Shown here one piece after another: positions 38,683 to 47,900 of a DNA stretch of 64,000 nt. Within the stretch, counting starts at the first letter, position 1; every line of letters starts with the position of its first letter. Location: the NCBI RefSeq assembly GCF_900086985.1, contig NZ_LT593974.1, positions 124,001 to 188,000 of the forward strand, in the 5' to 3' direction. The notes under the pieces are model-generated. The model had not been told where the DNA came from and made no database searches. It worked only from the letters and a program-made list of their open reading frames with translations. Source of the stretch: Halomonas sp. HL-93 (GTDB taxonomy: Bacteria; Pseudomonadota; Gammaproteobacteria; Pseudomonadales; Halomonadaceae). Both the position numbers and the translations under genes were made by a program.

Positions 38683-40179
38683 ATGGAAGCGTTTAATAAT
38701 CTTATGTACGGCTTTGGCATCGCGCTTGAGCCGATCAATATCGCCTATGTTTTTGCCGGTGTGTTTGCCGGGACGATTATCGGTATGCTGCCGGGGCTGG
38801 GGCCGATCAGCGCGTTGGCCCTGATGATTCCGATTACCTTTTCCATGGACCCTTCCTCAGGACTTATCTTGATGGCCGGGGTTTATTATGGGGCTATTTT
38901 TGGCGGTTCTACGTCGTCGATTCTGCTTAACGCCCCTGGCGTGGCGGGCACCGTGGCGACCTCGTTTGACGGTTACCCGATGGCTAAAAAAGGTCAGGCG
39001 GGTAAAGCCCTGGCGATTGCAGCCTACGCCTCTTTTACCGGCGGAACGGTGTCGGTTATTTTCCTGATGTTAGTGGCCCCGCTGCTTTCCAAAGTAGCAG
39101 TTAGCTTTGGCCCACCGGAATATTTTGCACTAATGGCACTGGGCCTGACCGCCGTGGTATCGCTGTCGGATAAATCGCTGGTCAAGGGGCTGATTGCCGC
39201 CGTGGTGGGGGTGATCATTTCGATTGTGGGCATTGATATGCAGACCGGCACGGAGCGTTTCACGTTCGGTTCCGCCCACCTGTTGGATGGCATTGATTTT
39301 CTGGTGGTCGCACTGGGTGTTTTTGCCCTGGCCGAGGTGTTTTACATGCTGCTGCGCGGTGGTGGCGGTAAGGAAAAGCCACGCAACGCCATTGGCTCGT
39401 TAAAGCTTTCGCGGGCTGAAGTGAAGGAAATCGCGGGCCCGGTAGGTCGCAGCTCGGTGCTCGGGTTTTTCACTGGGGTGCTTCCAGGGGCTGGGGCCAC
39501 CATTGGCTCGTTTTTGGGCTACAGCATGGAGAAGCGTCTGGCCAAAGATGGCGACACCTTTGGGACCGGTAATATTAAAGGCGTGGCCGCCCCTGAGGCC
39601 GCCAACAACGCTGCCTGTACCGGGTCCTTTGTGCCGCTGCTCACCCTTGGTGTGCCCGGCTCGGGTACCACGGCGGTCTTGCTGGGTGCACTTTTGGTGA
39701 TGGGCGTTAACCCAGGGCCGGCGATGATGGAGCAGCGCCCCGATGTGTTCTGGGGGGTCGTTGCGAGTATGTACATCGGCAACATCTTCCTGCTGGTGCT
39801 CAACCTGCCGCTGATTCCGCTGATCGCCAAGATACTCGACCTGCCACGCCCGCTGCTGCTGTCGATGATTCTTATCTTCTGCATGATTGGTGTTTATGGG
39901 CTGAGCTTTAGCGTGTTCGATCTGTTCCTACTGCTTGGCTTCGGCCTGATCGGTTTGGGTATGCGACTGTTTGGCTTCCCGGCAGCGCCATTGATTCTGG
40001 CGCTGATTCTAGGCAGCCTGATGGAAGAGTCCATGCGCCGCGCGCTGCAAATCTCCGGCGGCGATTGGGGCATCTTTATCGCTAAGCCGATTTCTCTGGG
40101 ATTGTTGTCCTTGGCATTGCTCTCACTGTTCATGCCGCTGGTGAAGAAGCTCCGCAAACGCAAGGCGGTAAATAGCTAG
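38683..40179 (+). CDS. tctA: Tripartite tricarboxylate transporter large membrane subunit
   Basis: The product is 498 residues with about 11-12 membrane segments. The conserved TctA motifs are present: GMLPGLGPISALALMIP and YYGAIFGGSTSSILLNAPG near the start, with GVLPGAGATIGSFLGY and PLLTLGVPGSGTTAVLLGA in the second half. It is the ion-coupled permease subunit that takes carboxylate from TctC. GGGAG lies upstream of the ATG. It is last in the operon and followed by a strong terminator. Confidence 0.95.
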   Translation: MEAFNNLMYGFGIALEPINIAYVFAGVFAGTIIGMLPGLGPISALALMIPITFSMDPSSGLILMAGVYYGAIFGGSTSSILLNAPGVAGTVATSFDGYPMAKKGQAGKALAIAAYASFTGGTVSVIFLMLVAPLLSKVAVSFGPPEYFALMALGLTAVVSLSDKSLVKGLIAAVVGVIISIVGIDMQTGTERFTFGSAHLLDGIDFLVVALGVFALAEVFYMLLRGGGGKEKPRNAIGSLKLSRAEVKEIAGPVGRSSVLGFFTGVLPGAGATIGSFLGYSMEKRLAKDGDTFGTGNIKGVAAPEAANNAACTGSFVPLLTLGVPGSGTTAVLLGALLVMGVNPGPAMMEQRPDVFWGVVASMYIGNIFLLVLNLPLIPLIAKILDLPRPLLLSMILIFCMIGVYGLSFSVFDLFLLLGFGLIGLGMRLFGFPAAPLILALILGSLMEESMRRALQISGGDWGIFIAKPISLGLLSLALLSLFMPLVKKLRKRKAVNS

Positions 40180-40238
40180 GAAGGTATGACCAGATACGTT
40201 ATCCAGCTAAGTTTGTGCATAACGTATACGTGTTAGGT

Positions 40239-40272
40239 AAAGCGCCCTGGGTGGTCCCTGGGGCGCTTTTTT
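40239..40272 (+). terminator. Terminator after tctA
   Basis: AAAGCGCCC ... GGGCGCTTTTTT, a strong stem followed by T6. It closes the tct operon. Confidence 0.85.
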
Positions 40273-40433
40273 AATGGGCGCCCGCTGATGGTGCGTTGAA
40301 TGCTATTGGTGCATGGTTAGCGTGCGCTGATGGAGTGTGGGTGCGCTATTCTAGTGCATTTAGGCATTTTTGACTTTTTAAGCGTTAGCTTAAATAACTG
40401 ATTATGCTTTTATAAATCGGCAATGTGCCACTC

Positions 40434-40449
40434 TGGCGCAACCCTTGCA
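40434..40449 (+). promoter_or_regulatory. Sigma-54 promoter of the urea operon
   Basis: TGGCGC-AACCC-TTGCA has one mismatch to TGGCAC-N5-TTGCA and the correct GG/GC spacing. It lies about 96 bp before the urtA GTG. Two TGGTGC half-sites (40289 and 40307) upstream could be parts of NtrC sites, but no full NtrC palindrome is seen. Confidence 0.8.
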
Positions 40450-40544
40450 AAAACTTGTTGCTAGTAGACGTATACCAGCGTTTTGCGCTTGGCATACGAG
40501 ACCAATAAACAAGCCCCCAGCATAAGGGGTGCAAGGAGATTCAA

Positions 40545-41900
40545 GTGACCACTTTCCTACGCAAGACACACCCTAAGACCTCCCAAGTGTTCTCAACTGC
40601 CCTGCTAACCGCCGCTGTGATGGGGGCCAGCACGCAGGCCATCGCGCAGGACGATGACCCGATTAAAGTGGGTATTCTGCACTCCCTCTCTGGAACTATG
40701 GCGATCAGCGAGACGGTTCTTAAAGATACCGTTGAGCTGTTGATTGAACAGCAAAATGAAGAAGGCGGTCTGCTAGGCCGTGATATTGAAGCGGTAGTGG
40801 TGGACCCGGCTTCCGACTGGCCGCTATTTGCCGAGCGTGCCCGCGAGCTGCTTGAGCAGGAAGAGGTCGATGTCATCTTCGGCAACTGGACCTCGGTATC
40901 GCGCAAGTCGGTACTGCCGGTGGTGGAAGAACTCAACGGTCTGCTGTTCTACCCGGTGCAGTATGAAGGCGAAGAGTCTTCGGAAAACGTCTTCTACACC
41001 GGCGCCGCTCCCAACCAGCAGGCGATTCCAGCGGTTAACTATCTGAAAAATGAAGTGGGCGTGGAGCGTTGGGTGTTGGCCGGTACCGACTACGTTTACC
41101 CGCGTACTACCAACCGTATCCTCGAAGCCTATCTGAAAGAAGAATTTGGCGTGGCCGATGAAGACATCATGGTCAACTACACGCCCTTTGGTCACTCCGA
41201 TTGGCAGAATATCGTCTCGGAAATCGGCCGCTTCGGCAGCGAAGGTAAGAAAACCGCCGTGGTCTCCACGGTTAACGGCGATGCCAACGTGCCGTTCTAC
41301 CGCGAGCTAGGTAACCAGGGCATCGACGCGGCGGATATTCCTGTGGTTGCTTTCTCGGTAGGCGAGCAGGAACTGACCGGGATCGATACCGCACCGCTGG
41401 TCGGCCACCTGGCGGCCTGGAACTACTTCATGAGCGTGGATAGTGACGCCAACTACGACTTTATCGACGCCTGGATTGAGCATACCGGCGAAGACGACGC
41501 CGTGACCAACGACCCGATGGAAGCCCACTACATCGGCTTCAACATGTGGGTAGAGGCCGTGGAGAAAGCCGGTACAACCGATGTAGATGCGGTCAAGGAA
41601 GCGATTATTGGTGTGACCGTGCCCAACCTGTCGGGCGGTTCAGCGGCGATGATGCCTAACCACCACATCACCAAGCCGGTCATGATCGGGGAAATTCAGG
41701 ATGACGGTCAGTTCGCCGTGGTTTGGGAAACACCCTCTACCGTTGCGGGCGATGCGTGGTCGGACTACCTGCCGGGCTCGCGGGACTTGATCAGCGACTG
41801 GCGTAAGCCGATGGAATGCGGCAACTACAACGTGGCGGAAAACCGCTGCATGGGCAGCGATGCCGAAGAGCAAGCGGAAGAAGCGCTCTCTGAGGATTAA
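40545..41900 (+). CDS. urtA: Urea ABC transporter substrate-binding protein
   Basis: The product is 451 residues from a GTG with AAGGAG upstream. A signal peptide ends near TQAIAQ. UrtA-type features are VGILHSLSGTMAISE, FGNWTSVSRKSVLPV and LLFYPVQYEGEESS. It is a periplasmic protein that delivers urea to UrtBC. It starts a run of twelve genes for urea uptake and breakdown. The sigma-54 promoter makes nitrogen-limitation control likely. Confidence 0.96.
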   Translation: MTTFLRKTHPKTSQVFSTALLTAAVMGASTQAIAQDDDPIKVGILHSLSGTMAISETVLKDTVELLIEQQNEEGGLLGRDIEAVVVDPASDWPLFAERARELLEQEEVDVIFGNWTSVSRKSVLPVVEELNGLLFYPVQYEGEESSENVFYTGAAPNQQAIPAVNYLKNEVGVERWVLAGTDYVYPRTTNRILEAYLKEEFGVADEDIMVNYTPFGHSDWQNIVSEIGRFGSEGKKTAVVSTVNGDANVPFYRELGNQGIDAADIPVVAFSVGEQELTGIDTAPLVGHLAAWNYFMSVDSDANYDFIDAWIEHTGEDDAVTNDPMEAHYIGFNMWVEAVEKAGTTDVDAVKEAIIGVTVPNLSGGSAAMMPNHHITKPVMIGEIQDDGQFAVVWETPSTVAGDAWSDYLPGSRDLISDWRKPMECGNYNVAENRCMGSDAEEQAEEALSED

Positions 41901-41907
41901 TGTCCTG

Positions 41908-41928
41908 GGGGCGGCGTTCAGCCGCCCC
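41908..41928 (+). promoter_or_regulatory. GC-rich stem-loop between urtA and urtB
   Basis: GGGGCGGC-GTTCA-GCCGCCCC with no T-run directly after. Like the one after tctC, it may raise binding-protein mRNA over the permease mRNA. Confidence 0.5.
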
Positions 41929-42019
41929 TGCGTTGTTTTATCCGCTCACCTCATCCATTTACCTATGCGTCGCGTTGTGTTTGGCGACGTGTAGGGCACG
42001 CCACTCAAAGGATTAACCC

Positions 42020-43645
42020 ATGAGGATCCCTTGCTATTCGTGGACGCCACGCGTCATGACAAGGATCGTCACCTGTCTCTTCATCAGCCTACTGGCCTGG
42101 CTACCCATGACGGTTCAGGCGCAGGAAGACGATGGTCAAGCCCTGCTGGAGGCGTTGGATACGCGCTCATTTGACGATAAATCAGAAGCTATTACCGCCA
42201 TTATCGAAAGCGAGCACGAGCGTGCCGACGAGTGGCTGCAGGCGCTTCTGGACAGCGATTTACAGCGCCTGAAAGACGACGGCCGCTTCGTGATCGCAGT
42301 TGACAGTGCGGGGCTGGATGTCTCGATAGAAGACGCCTTAACCGGCGAGTCGATGGACGATGTGACCCGCCGCGACCTGGACCGCCTGACCATCAACAAT
42401 GCGCTGCGAAGCCAGTTGCGCTCGGCGATTTCGCTGGTGGAGTTGTACGCTGGTGACCGCGACGCCCGCCTGGATGCGGCGGAGGGGCTGATTGGCGACG
42501 TCGAAGAAGATCAGGTTGAGCCGCTCACCAACCGGCTGGACGAAGAGCCTTCGGCGGCGGTACGCGACCGGTTGAATCAAGCCTTGGCGGTCTATCGCCT
42601 GAATCAGGGCGACGTCGAGGCAGTAGAGGTGCTGTCGGGCAGCCTGAATAGCAACATCCGGGTGGCGCTGAATCGCGCCGCCCAATCGGATGATCCGCTG
42701 GTGGTCGATGCGGCCACCGCCGCGCTGGCCGATATCGAGCAAAATCTCAAGATCAGTCGCGCTGCCGAAACGCTTTACTTCGGGCTCTCCATGGGGTCGG
42801 TGTTGGTGCTGGCAGCCATTGGCCTGGCAATTACCTTTGGCGTGATGGGTGTGATCAATATGGCCCATGGCGAGCTGATCATGCTGGGTGCCTATACCAC
42901 CTGGGCCATGCAGCAGTTGCTACCCGGCCAACCGGGGCTAGCGCTGATACTGGCCATTCCGGCCGGCTTTATGGTGTCCGCGCTGGTGGGTGTGGCGATA
43001 GAGCGCGGCGTTATTCAGTTTCTCAAGGGCCGCCCGCTGGAGACGCTGTTGGCGACATTCGGTGTCAGCCTGATTCTCCAGCAACTGGTGCGTACGGTGA
43101 TCTCGCCACAAAATCGTACCGTTATCACGCCTGAGTGGATGAGCGGTTCGCTGGTGGTTAACGATGCCCTGTCGCTCACGCTTAATCGAATGTATGTGAT
43201 TGGTTTTGCGCTGGTGGTATTTGCCGGGTTGATATTGATTATGCGCCGCACCCGGCTGGGGCTTGAGGTGCGCGCGGTCACCCAGAACCGCAACATGGCC
43301 CGCTCCATGGGCATCCGCGCCACCCGGGTCGATATCATGACGTTTGCGCTGGGCTCGGGCGTCGCCGGGCTTGCCGGTGTTGCACTCTCGCAGCTCACCA
43401 ATGTTGGCCCCAATTTGGGACAAAGCTACATCATCGATTCCTTCATGGTGGTGGTATTTGGCGGCGTGGGTAACCTGTGGGGCACGCTGGTGGCGGGCAT
43501 GTCGCTGGGCGTGATCAACCAGGTGCTGGAACCCTGGGCCGGGGCTGTGCTTGCCAAAATTATCGTGCTGGTGTTCATCATTCTGTTTATTCAAAAGCGC
43601 CCCCGCGGACTCTTTCCGCAGAAGGGCCGGGCGGCGGAGGGCTAA
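42020..43645 (+). CDS. urtB: Urea ABC transporter permease UrtB
   Basis: The product is 541 residues. A signal peptide (LAWLPMTVQAQ) and a polar, helical extracytoplasmic domain of about 220 residues precede the LivH-like permease domain. That domain has LAITFGVMGVINMAHGELIMLGAY and AVTQNRNMARSMGI, the coupling loop. The long N-terminal domain is normal for proteobacterial UrtB and absent from LivH. It forms the channel with UrtC. It follows urtA by 119 bp across a stem-loop. Confidence 0.95.
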   Translation: MRIPCYSWTPRVMTRIVTCLFISLLAWLPMTVQAQEDDGQALLEALDTRSFDDKSEAITAIIESEHERADEWLQALLDSDLQRLKDDGRFVIAVDSAGLDVSIEDALTGESMDDVTRRDLDRLTINNALRSQLRSAISLVELYAGDRDARLDAAEGLIGDVEEDQVEPLTNRLDEEPSAAVRDRLNQALAVYRLNQGDVEAVEVLSGSLNSNIRVALNRAAQSDDPLVVDAATAALADIEQNLKISRAAETLYFGLSMGSVLVLAAIGLAITFGVMGVINMAHGELIMLGAYTTWAMQQLLPGQPGLALILAIPAGFMVSALVGVAIERGVIQFLKGRPLETLLATFGVSLILQQLVRTVISPQNRTVITPEWMSGSLVVNDALSLTLNRMYVIGFALVVFAGLILIMRRTRLGLEVRAVTQNRNMARSMGIRATRVDIMTFALGSGVAGLAGVALSQLTNVGPNLGQSYIIDSFMVVVFGGVGNLWGTLVAGMSLGVINQVLEPWAGAVLAKIIVLVFIILFIQKRPRGLFPQKGRAAEG

Positions 43646-43651
43646 TCGACC

Positions 43652-44785
43652 ATGTGGCTAACACGACCCTTCAACGAACGCTCGACGCAAATATTCTTGC
43701 TGATTCTCACAGTGGCGGTCATCGCCGTGACGGTGCTGCACCTGGCAGTACCTGCAGGGCATCCGCTGTATGTGTCAGGCTATACCGTAGGGCTACTGGG
43801 CAAGTATTTAACCTACGCCCTGCTGGCCGTCGCGGTGGATCTGGTATGGGGCTATCTGGGGATTTTGAGCCTCGGCCACGGCGCCTTTTTTGCCATCGGT
43901 GGCTATGCCATGGGCATGTACCTGATGCGCCAGATTGGTGATCGTGGTACCTACGGCGACCCTGTTCTGCCCGACTTTATGGTGTTCCTGAACTGGGACA
44001 GCCTGCCCTGGTACTGGCTCGGGTTCGATATGGCCTGGTTTGCCTTTGCCATGGTGCTGCTGGCGCCCGGCGCGCTGGCGCTGGTGTTCGGCTGGCTGGC
44101 CTTTCGCTCGCGGGTGACCGGGGTGTATCTGTCGATCATTACCCAGGCCATGACCTTTGCACTGATGTTGGCGTTTTTCCGTAACGAAATGGGCTTTGGC
44201 GGTAATAACGGTCTGACCGATTTCCGTGAATTGCTGGGCTTTGACCTGCGCAGCGGGGCCACCAGGTTAGGTTTGTTTATTGCCTCTGGGGTGGCGCTGG
44301 CGCTGGGCTATTTGATATGCCGGTCGATTGTAAGCAGCAAGCTCGGCCGTGTGTGCGTGGCCACCCGAGATGCCGAGGCACGCACGCGGTTTCTTGGCTA
44401 CCGCGTTGAGCGTTTTCAGCTATTTGTGTTTGTCGTTTCCGCCATGCTGGCTGGTGTGGCGGGTGCGCTCTACGTGCCGCAAGTGGGGATCATCAACCCC
44501 AGCGAGTTTGATCCGCTATTTTCCATCGAAATTGTGCTGTGGGTCGCACTGGGCGGTCGCGCATCGCTTTACGGCGCGGTGATCGGTGCGGTGCTGGTGA
44601 ACTATGCCAAAACCGTATTTACTGGCGTGATGCCCGATGCCTGGTTATTTGCGCTGGGTGGGCTATTCGTGTTCGTCACGGTGTTCTTGCCCAAAGGCGT
44701 CGCGGGGGTGCTGGGCAATGCCAAGCGCCGGCAAAACGATGAGCCAACCGACACATCGACTCCGGATAAGGAGGCAACGGCATGA
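43652..44785 (+). CDS. urtC: Urea ABC transporter permease UrtC
   Basis: The product is 377 residues of the LivM type with about ten membrane segments. Marks are DLVWGYLGILSLGHGAFFAIGG, FGGNNGLTDF and the coupling loop ATRDAEARTRFLGY. It pairs with UrtB. The start lies 6 bp after the urtB stop and the end overlaps urtD as ATGA, so the subunits are translationally linked. Confidence 0.95.
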   Translation: MWLTRPFNERSTQIFLLILTVAVIAVTVLHLAVPAGHPLYVSGYTVGLLGKYLTYALLAVAVDLVWGYLGILSLGHGAFFAIGGYAMGMYLMRQIGDRGTYGDPVLPDFMVFLNWDSLPWYWLGFDMAWFAFAMVLLAPGALALVFGWLAFRSRVTGVYLSIITQAMTFALMLAFFRNEMGFGGNNGLTDFRELLGFDLRSGATRLGLFIASGVALALGYLICRSIVSSKLGRVCVATRDAEARTRFLGYRVERFQLFVFVVSAMLAGVAGALYVPQVGIINPSEFDPLFSIEIVLWVALGGRASLYGAVIGAVLVNYAKTVFTGVMPDAWLFALGGLFVFVTVFLPKGVAGVLGNAKRRQNDEPTDTSTPDKEATA

Positions 44786-45618
44786 GTTTTTTCCAAGCGC
44801 TCACCGAACGCGATCGGGTGTTCGATTTCATGACGCCCCAGGCCTCAACGGTCGACGTGCGCCACGGGCCGATTCTCTACATGGAGGATGTCACCGTCAG
44901 CTTTGATGGCTTTAAAGCGATCAACAACCTGAACCTGACCATCGACGACGGCGAACTGCGCTGCATCATCGGCCCCAACGGCGCCGGTAAAACCACCATG
45001 ATGGACATCATCACCGGCAAAACCCGGCCCAATGAAGGCAGCGTGTGGTTTGGTAGTCGCCATAACCTGCTGCATATGAATGAACCCGAGATTGCCAGCC
45101 TGGGCATTGGGCGTAAGTTTCAGAAGCCCACGGTATTCGAGGCGCTGACGGTATTTGAAAACCTGGAACTGGCCATGGCCGCCGACAAGCGTATTCTCCC
45201 CACGCTGACCGCGCGCATGACCGGCGACATTAAAGACCGCATCGAAGAAGTCCTTGGTACCATCGGGCTCACCGCGCTGCGCCATCGCCCGGCGGGCATT
45301 CTTTCCCACGGGCAGAAACAGTGGCTGGAAATTGGCATGCTGCTGATGCAGCGCCCGCGCCTCTTGCTGGTGGACGAACCCGTCGCCGGGATGACCGAGC
45401 AGGAGATGGAGCGCACCGCTGAGCTGCTCACCGGTTTGGCAGGCCAGCAGTCGGTGGTGGTGGTCGAGCATGACATGGGCTTTGTGCGCTCGATTGCCCG
45501 CCAGGTGACCGTGCTGCACCAGGGCAGCGTGCTGGCGGAAGGCACCATGGATGAGGTCTCGAGTGACCCAAGCGTCGTCGAGGTTTATCTGGGTGCCGAT
45601 GACGAGGAGGCCGCCTGA
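44782..45618 (+). CDS. urtD: Urea ABC transporter ATPase UrtD
   Basis: The product is 278 residues, an ABC ATPase of the LivG type. Walker A GPNGAGKTT is at residues 64-72, the signature region is LSHGQKQWLEIGMLL, and Walker B is LLLVDEPVAGM, followed by the switch His in VVVEHDMGF. The signature has SHGQ in place of SGGQ, as is common in UrtD. It drives uptake together with UrtE and overlaps urtE by one base. Confidence 0.95.
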   Translation: MSFFQALTERDRVFDFMTPQASTVDVRHGPILYMEDVTVSFDGFKAINNLNLTIDDGELRCIIGPNGAGKTTMMDIITGKTRPNEGSVWFGSRHNLLHMNEPEIASLGIGRKFQKPTVFEALTVFENLELAMAADKRILPTLTARMTGDIKDRIEEVLGTIGLTALRHRPAGILSHGQKQWLEIGMLLMQRPRLLLVDEPVAGMTEQEMERTAELLTGLAGQQSVVVVEHDMGFVRSIARQVTVLHQGSVLAEGTMDEVSSDPSVVEVYLGADDEEAA

Positions 45619-46328
45619 TGCTGGCAATCGAAAAGCTCAATCAGTTTTACGGTGAAAGCCACACCCTGTGGGATTTGGATATTGACGTGCCTGCCGGGCA
45701 GTGCACTTGCGTGATGGGTCGCAATGGCGTGGGTAAAACGACGCTGCTCAAAGCCGTTATGGGCGAGGTCGCGGTGAAAAGCGGTGCGTTGCGCTTTACC
45801 CGCGTCGACAAGGACGAGATCGAACTGACTCAAAAAGCCGTTGAAGAACGCTCACGGCTGGGTATTGGCTATGTGCCCCAAGGGCGTCAGATATTTCCGC
45901 TGCTAACGGTGGAAGACAACCTGCGCACGGGCTTGGCGGCCCGCAGTGACGGGCTGAAAAAAATCCCTGAGCGCGTCTATGAGCTGTTCCCGGTGCTTAA
46001 AGAGATGAAAAACCGCCGCGGTGGCGATCTTTCCGGGGGGCAACAGCAGCAGCTAGCGATTGGAAGGGCGCTGGTGATTGAGCCCAAGTTGCTGATTCTG
46101 GATGAGCCTGGCGAGGGCATCCAGCCCAATATCGTCGCCCAAATCGGCCAGGTGATCCGCCAGCTGATCAACGAAGACGGGTTGACGGTATTATTGGTTG
46201 AGCAGAAGCTGCCCTTTGCGCGCAAGTACGCTGACCGTTTCGTGATTATGGATCGCGGGCGGCCGGTGGCGAAAGGCGACATCAGCGAGCTTTCCGATGA
46301 ACTGATCCAACAACATTTGACGGTATGA
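45618..46328 (+). CDS. urtE: Urea ABC transporter ATPase UrtE
   Basis: The product is 236 residues of the LivF type. Walker A GRNGVGKTT, signature LSGGQQQQLAIGRAL, Walker B LLILDEPGEGIQPN and switch VLLVEQKLPFA are all present. GEGIQPNIV after Walker B is typical of UrtE. It completes the transporter. Its stop overlaps the ureD start (ATGA), which joins uptake and urease genes in one transcript. Confidence 0.95.
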   Translation: MLAIEKLNQFYGESHTLWDLDIDVPAGQCTCVMGRNGVGKTTLLKAVMGEVAVKSGALRFTRVDKDEIELTQKAVEERSRLGIGYVPQGRQIFPLLTVEDNLRTGLAARSDGLKKIPERVYELFPVLKEMKNRRGGDLSGGQQQQLAIGRALVIEPKLLILDEPGEGIQPNIVAQIGQVIRQLINEDGLTVLLVEQKLPFARKYADRFVIMDRGRPVAKGDISELSDELIQQHLTV

Positions 46329-47227
46329 CCGCACTGACCCCGTTATCCACCTCGACCTCATCGCCTGACGCCACGGCATCGGGCCACCGCTTCGATCAAG
46401 GCCGCCACTGGGCGGCCTCGCTGGCGTTACGCTTTGCGCCCCGCAGCGGCGCGACGCGCCTGCTCCACGCCCGCCACCAGGGGCCGCTTCGGGTTCAGCG
46501 TCCGTTTTACCCAGAGGGCAGTGATGGTGCCTGTCACGTTTACCTGTTGCACCCGCCTGGCGGGCTGGTGAGTGGCGATGCGCTGACTATTAACGCCCAT
46601 GTGGAAAACGGCGCTCACGCGTTACTCACGACGCCCGCGGCTAATAAGCTTTATAAAGCCGACAGCCAAGGCGTGGCCTGGACACAGCACACGCGGCTAA
46701 GCGTTGAGGATGGCGCCGTCCTTGAGTGGCTACCCCAGGAAACCATTGCCTTTGATGGCTCCCGGGGCGAGCAGCGCACCCAGATCGAGCTTCAGGGAAA
46801 CGCCCGCTGCTTAGGCTGGGAGGTGATGGCGCTGGGCCGTCCGGCGAGTGACTTGCCGTATCTTAGCGGGCGCATCGAGCAGCACTTTCGTTTGACCCTG
46901 GATGGCAAGCCGCTATGGCTGGAGCGCCAGCCGTTGGACCCATTGCACCCGCGGTTTGCCGGGCGCTGGGGTCAAGGCGGCGCCACCGTTCAGGCCACAC
47001 TCTGGGCGGTGGGTATTGACGACCCCGCCGAGGCGATAGAGGCGCTGCGTGAAACGCTGCCCGACAACCCGCGCTGGGCGGTGACCGTGCGCCAAGGTGT
47101 TCTGCTGCTGCGCTACCTGGGCCAATCGCGCAATGAAGCCTGGGCGCTGTGCGAGCAGGCCTGGCAAATTTTGCGCCCCCGTTGGATAGAACGTGAGTCG
47201 CATACACCGCGTATTTGGTTAACTTAA
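46325..47227 (+). CDS. ureD: Urease accessory protein UreD
   Basis: The product is 300 residues. Typical UreD motifs are [26 protein letters not shown] and [13 protein letters not shown]. UreD binds apo-urease and, with UreF and UreG, forms the nickel-insertion complex. It lies first among the urease genes, as in many proteobacteria, and is translationally coupled to urtE. Confidence 0.94.
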   Translation: MTALTPLSTSTSSPDATASGHRFDQGRHWAASLALRFAPRSGATRLLHARHQGPLRVQRPFYPEGSDGACHVYLLHPPGGLVSGDALTINAHVENGAHALLTTPAANKLYKADSQGVAWTQHTRLSVEDGAVLEWLPQETIAFDGSRGEQRTQIELQGNARCLGWEVMALGRPASDLPYLSGRIEQHFRLTLDGKPLWLERQPLDPLHPRFAGRWGQGGATVQATLWAVGIDDPAEAIEALRETLPDNPRWAVTVRQGVLLLRYLGQSRNEAWALCEQAWQILRPRWIERESHTPRIWLT

Positions 47228-47264
47228 TTGGCATCACTGGAATGTACTGCTGGAGACATGCCCC

Positions 47265-47567
47265 ATGGAATTAACCCCAAGAGACAAAGACAAGCTGCTG
47301 CTGTTTTCCGCGGCACAGTTGGCCGAGCGCCGTAAAGCACGCGGCCTTAAGCTCAACTACCCGGAAGCCGTGGCGCTGATCAGCTTCGAGATCATGGAGG
47401 GGGCTCGCGATGGCCGCAGCGTGGCCGATTTGATGAGCTTTGGCCGCGAGATCCTCAGCCGCGATGACGTGATGGAGGGGGTGGCCGAGATGGTCGACGA
47501 GGTGCAGGTGGAGGCCACTTTCCCCGACGGCACCAAGCTGGTCACTGTCCATACCCCGATCAACTAG
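47265..47567 (+). CDS. ureA: Urease gamma subunit
   Basis: The product is 100 residues, the standard UreA length. It begins [20 protein letters not shown] and includes [20 protein letters not shown] and a region ending VTVHTPI. It forms the (UreABC)3 enzyme with UreB and UreC. It lies 37 bp after ureD and 12 bp before ureB. Confidence 0.97.
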   Translation: MELTPRDKDKLLLFSAAQLAERRKARGLKLNYPEAVALISFEIMEGARDGRSVADLMSFGREILSRDDVMEGVAEMVDEVQVEATFPDGTKLVTVHTPIN

Positions 47568-47579
47568 GAGGCTGCTGCC

Positions 47580-47900
47580 ATGATTCCCGGTGAGTATCAG
47601 TTAAGAGACGGCGATATCGAGCTTTGCAAAGGGCGTGAGCGAATTAGCGTCGAAGTGGCCAATACCGGCGACCGACCCATTCAGATCGGGTCCCACTACC
47701 ACTTTGCCGAAGCCAACCCGGCGCTGGTGTTCGATCGTGACAAGACGCGTGGCTACCGGCTGGACGTGGCGGCGGGCACGGCGATTCGCTTCGAGCCCGG
47801 CCAGACCCGCGAAGTCACCTTGATTCCCTATGTCGGCAAGCGGGAAATTTACGGTTTCCGCGGCGATGTGATGGGCGCGCTGGAGGGAGGTAAACAATGA
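47580..47900 (+). CDS. ureB: Urease beta subunit
   Basis: The product is 106 residues. It begins MIPGEYQL and contains [20 protein letters not shown], the conserved UreB segment, with [15 protein letters not shown] after it. GGAGG lies upstream of the ATG. It is a structural subunit of urease and overlaps ureC by 4 bp (ATGA). Confidence 0.97.
   Translation: MIPGEYQLRDGDIELCKGRERISVEVANTGDRPIQIGSHYHFAEANPALVFDRDKTRGYRLDVAAGTAIRFEPGQTREVTLIPYVGKREIYGFRGDVMGALEGGKQ

Noticed and set aside
40289-40313. NtrC binding sites upstream of urtA
   Set aside because: Only TGGTGC half-sites are present; the full TGCACCA-N5-TGGTGCA is not seen, so no NtrC-site feature is claimed.
42938-43594. 218-codon frame antisense to urtB
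   Set aside because: His- and Gln-rich translation typical of reverse-strand reading of a membrane protein; urtB is clear.
44845-45627. 260-codon frame antisense to urtD
   Set aside because: urtD has all ABC ATPase motifs; the antisense frame shows none and has no start signal.
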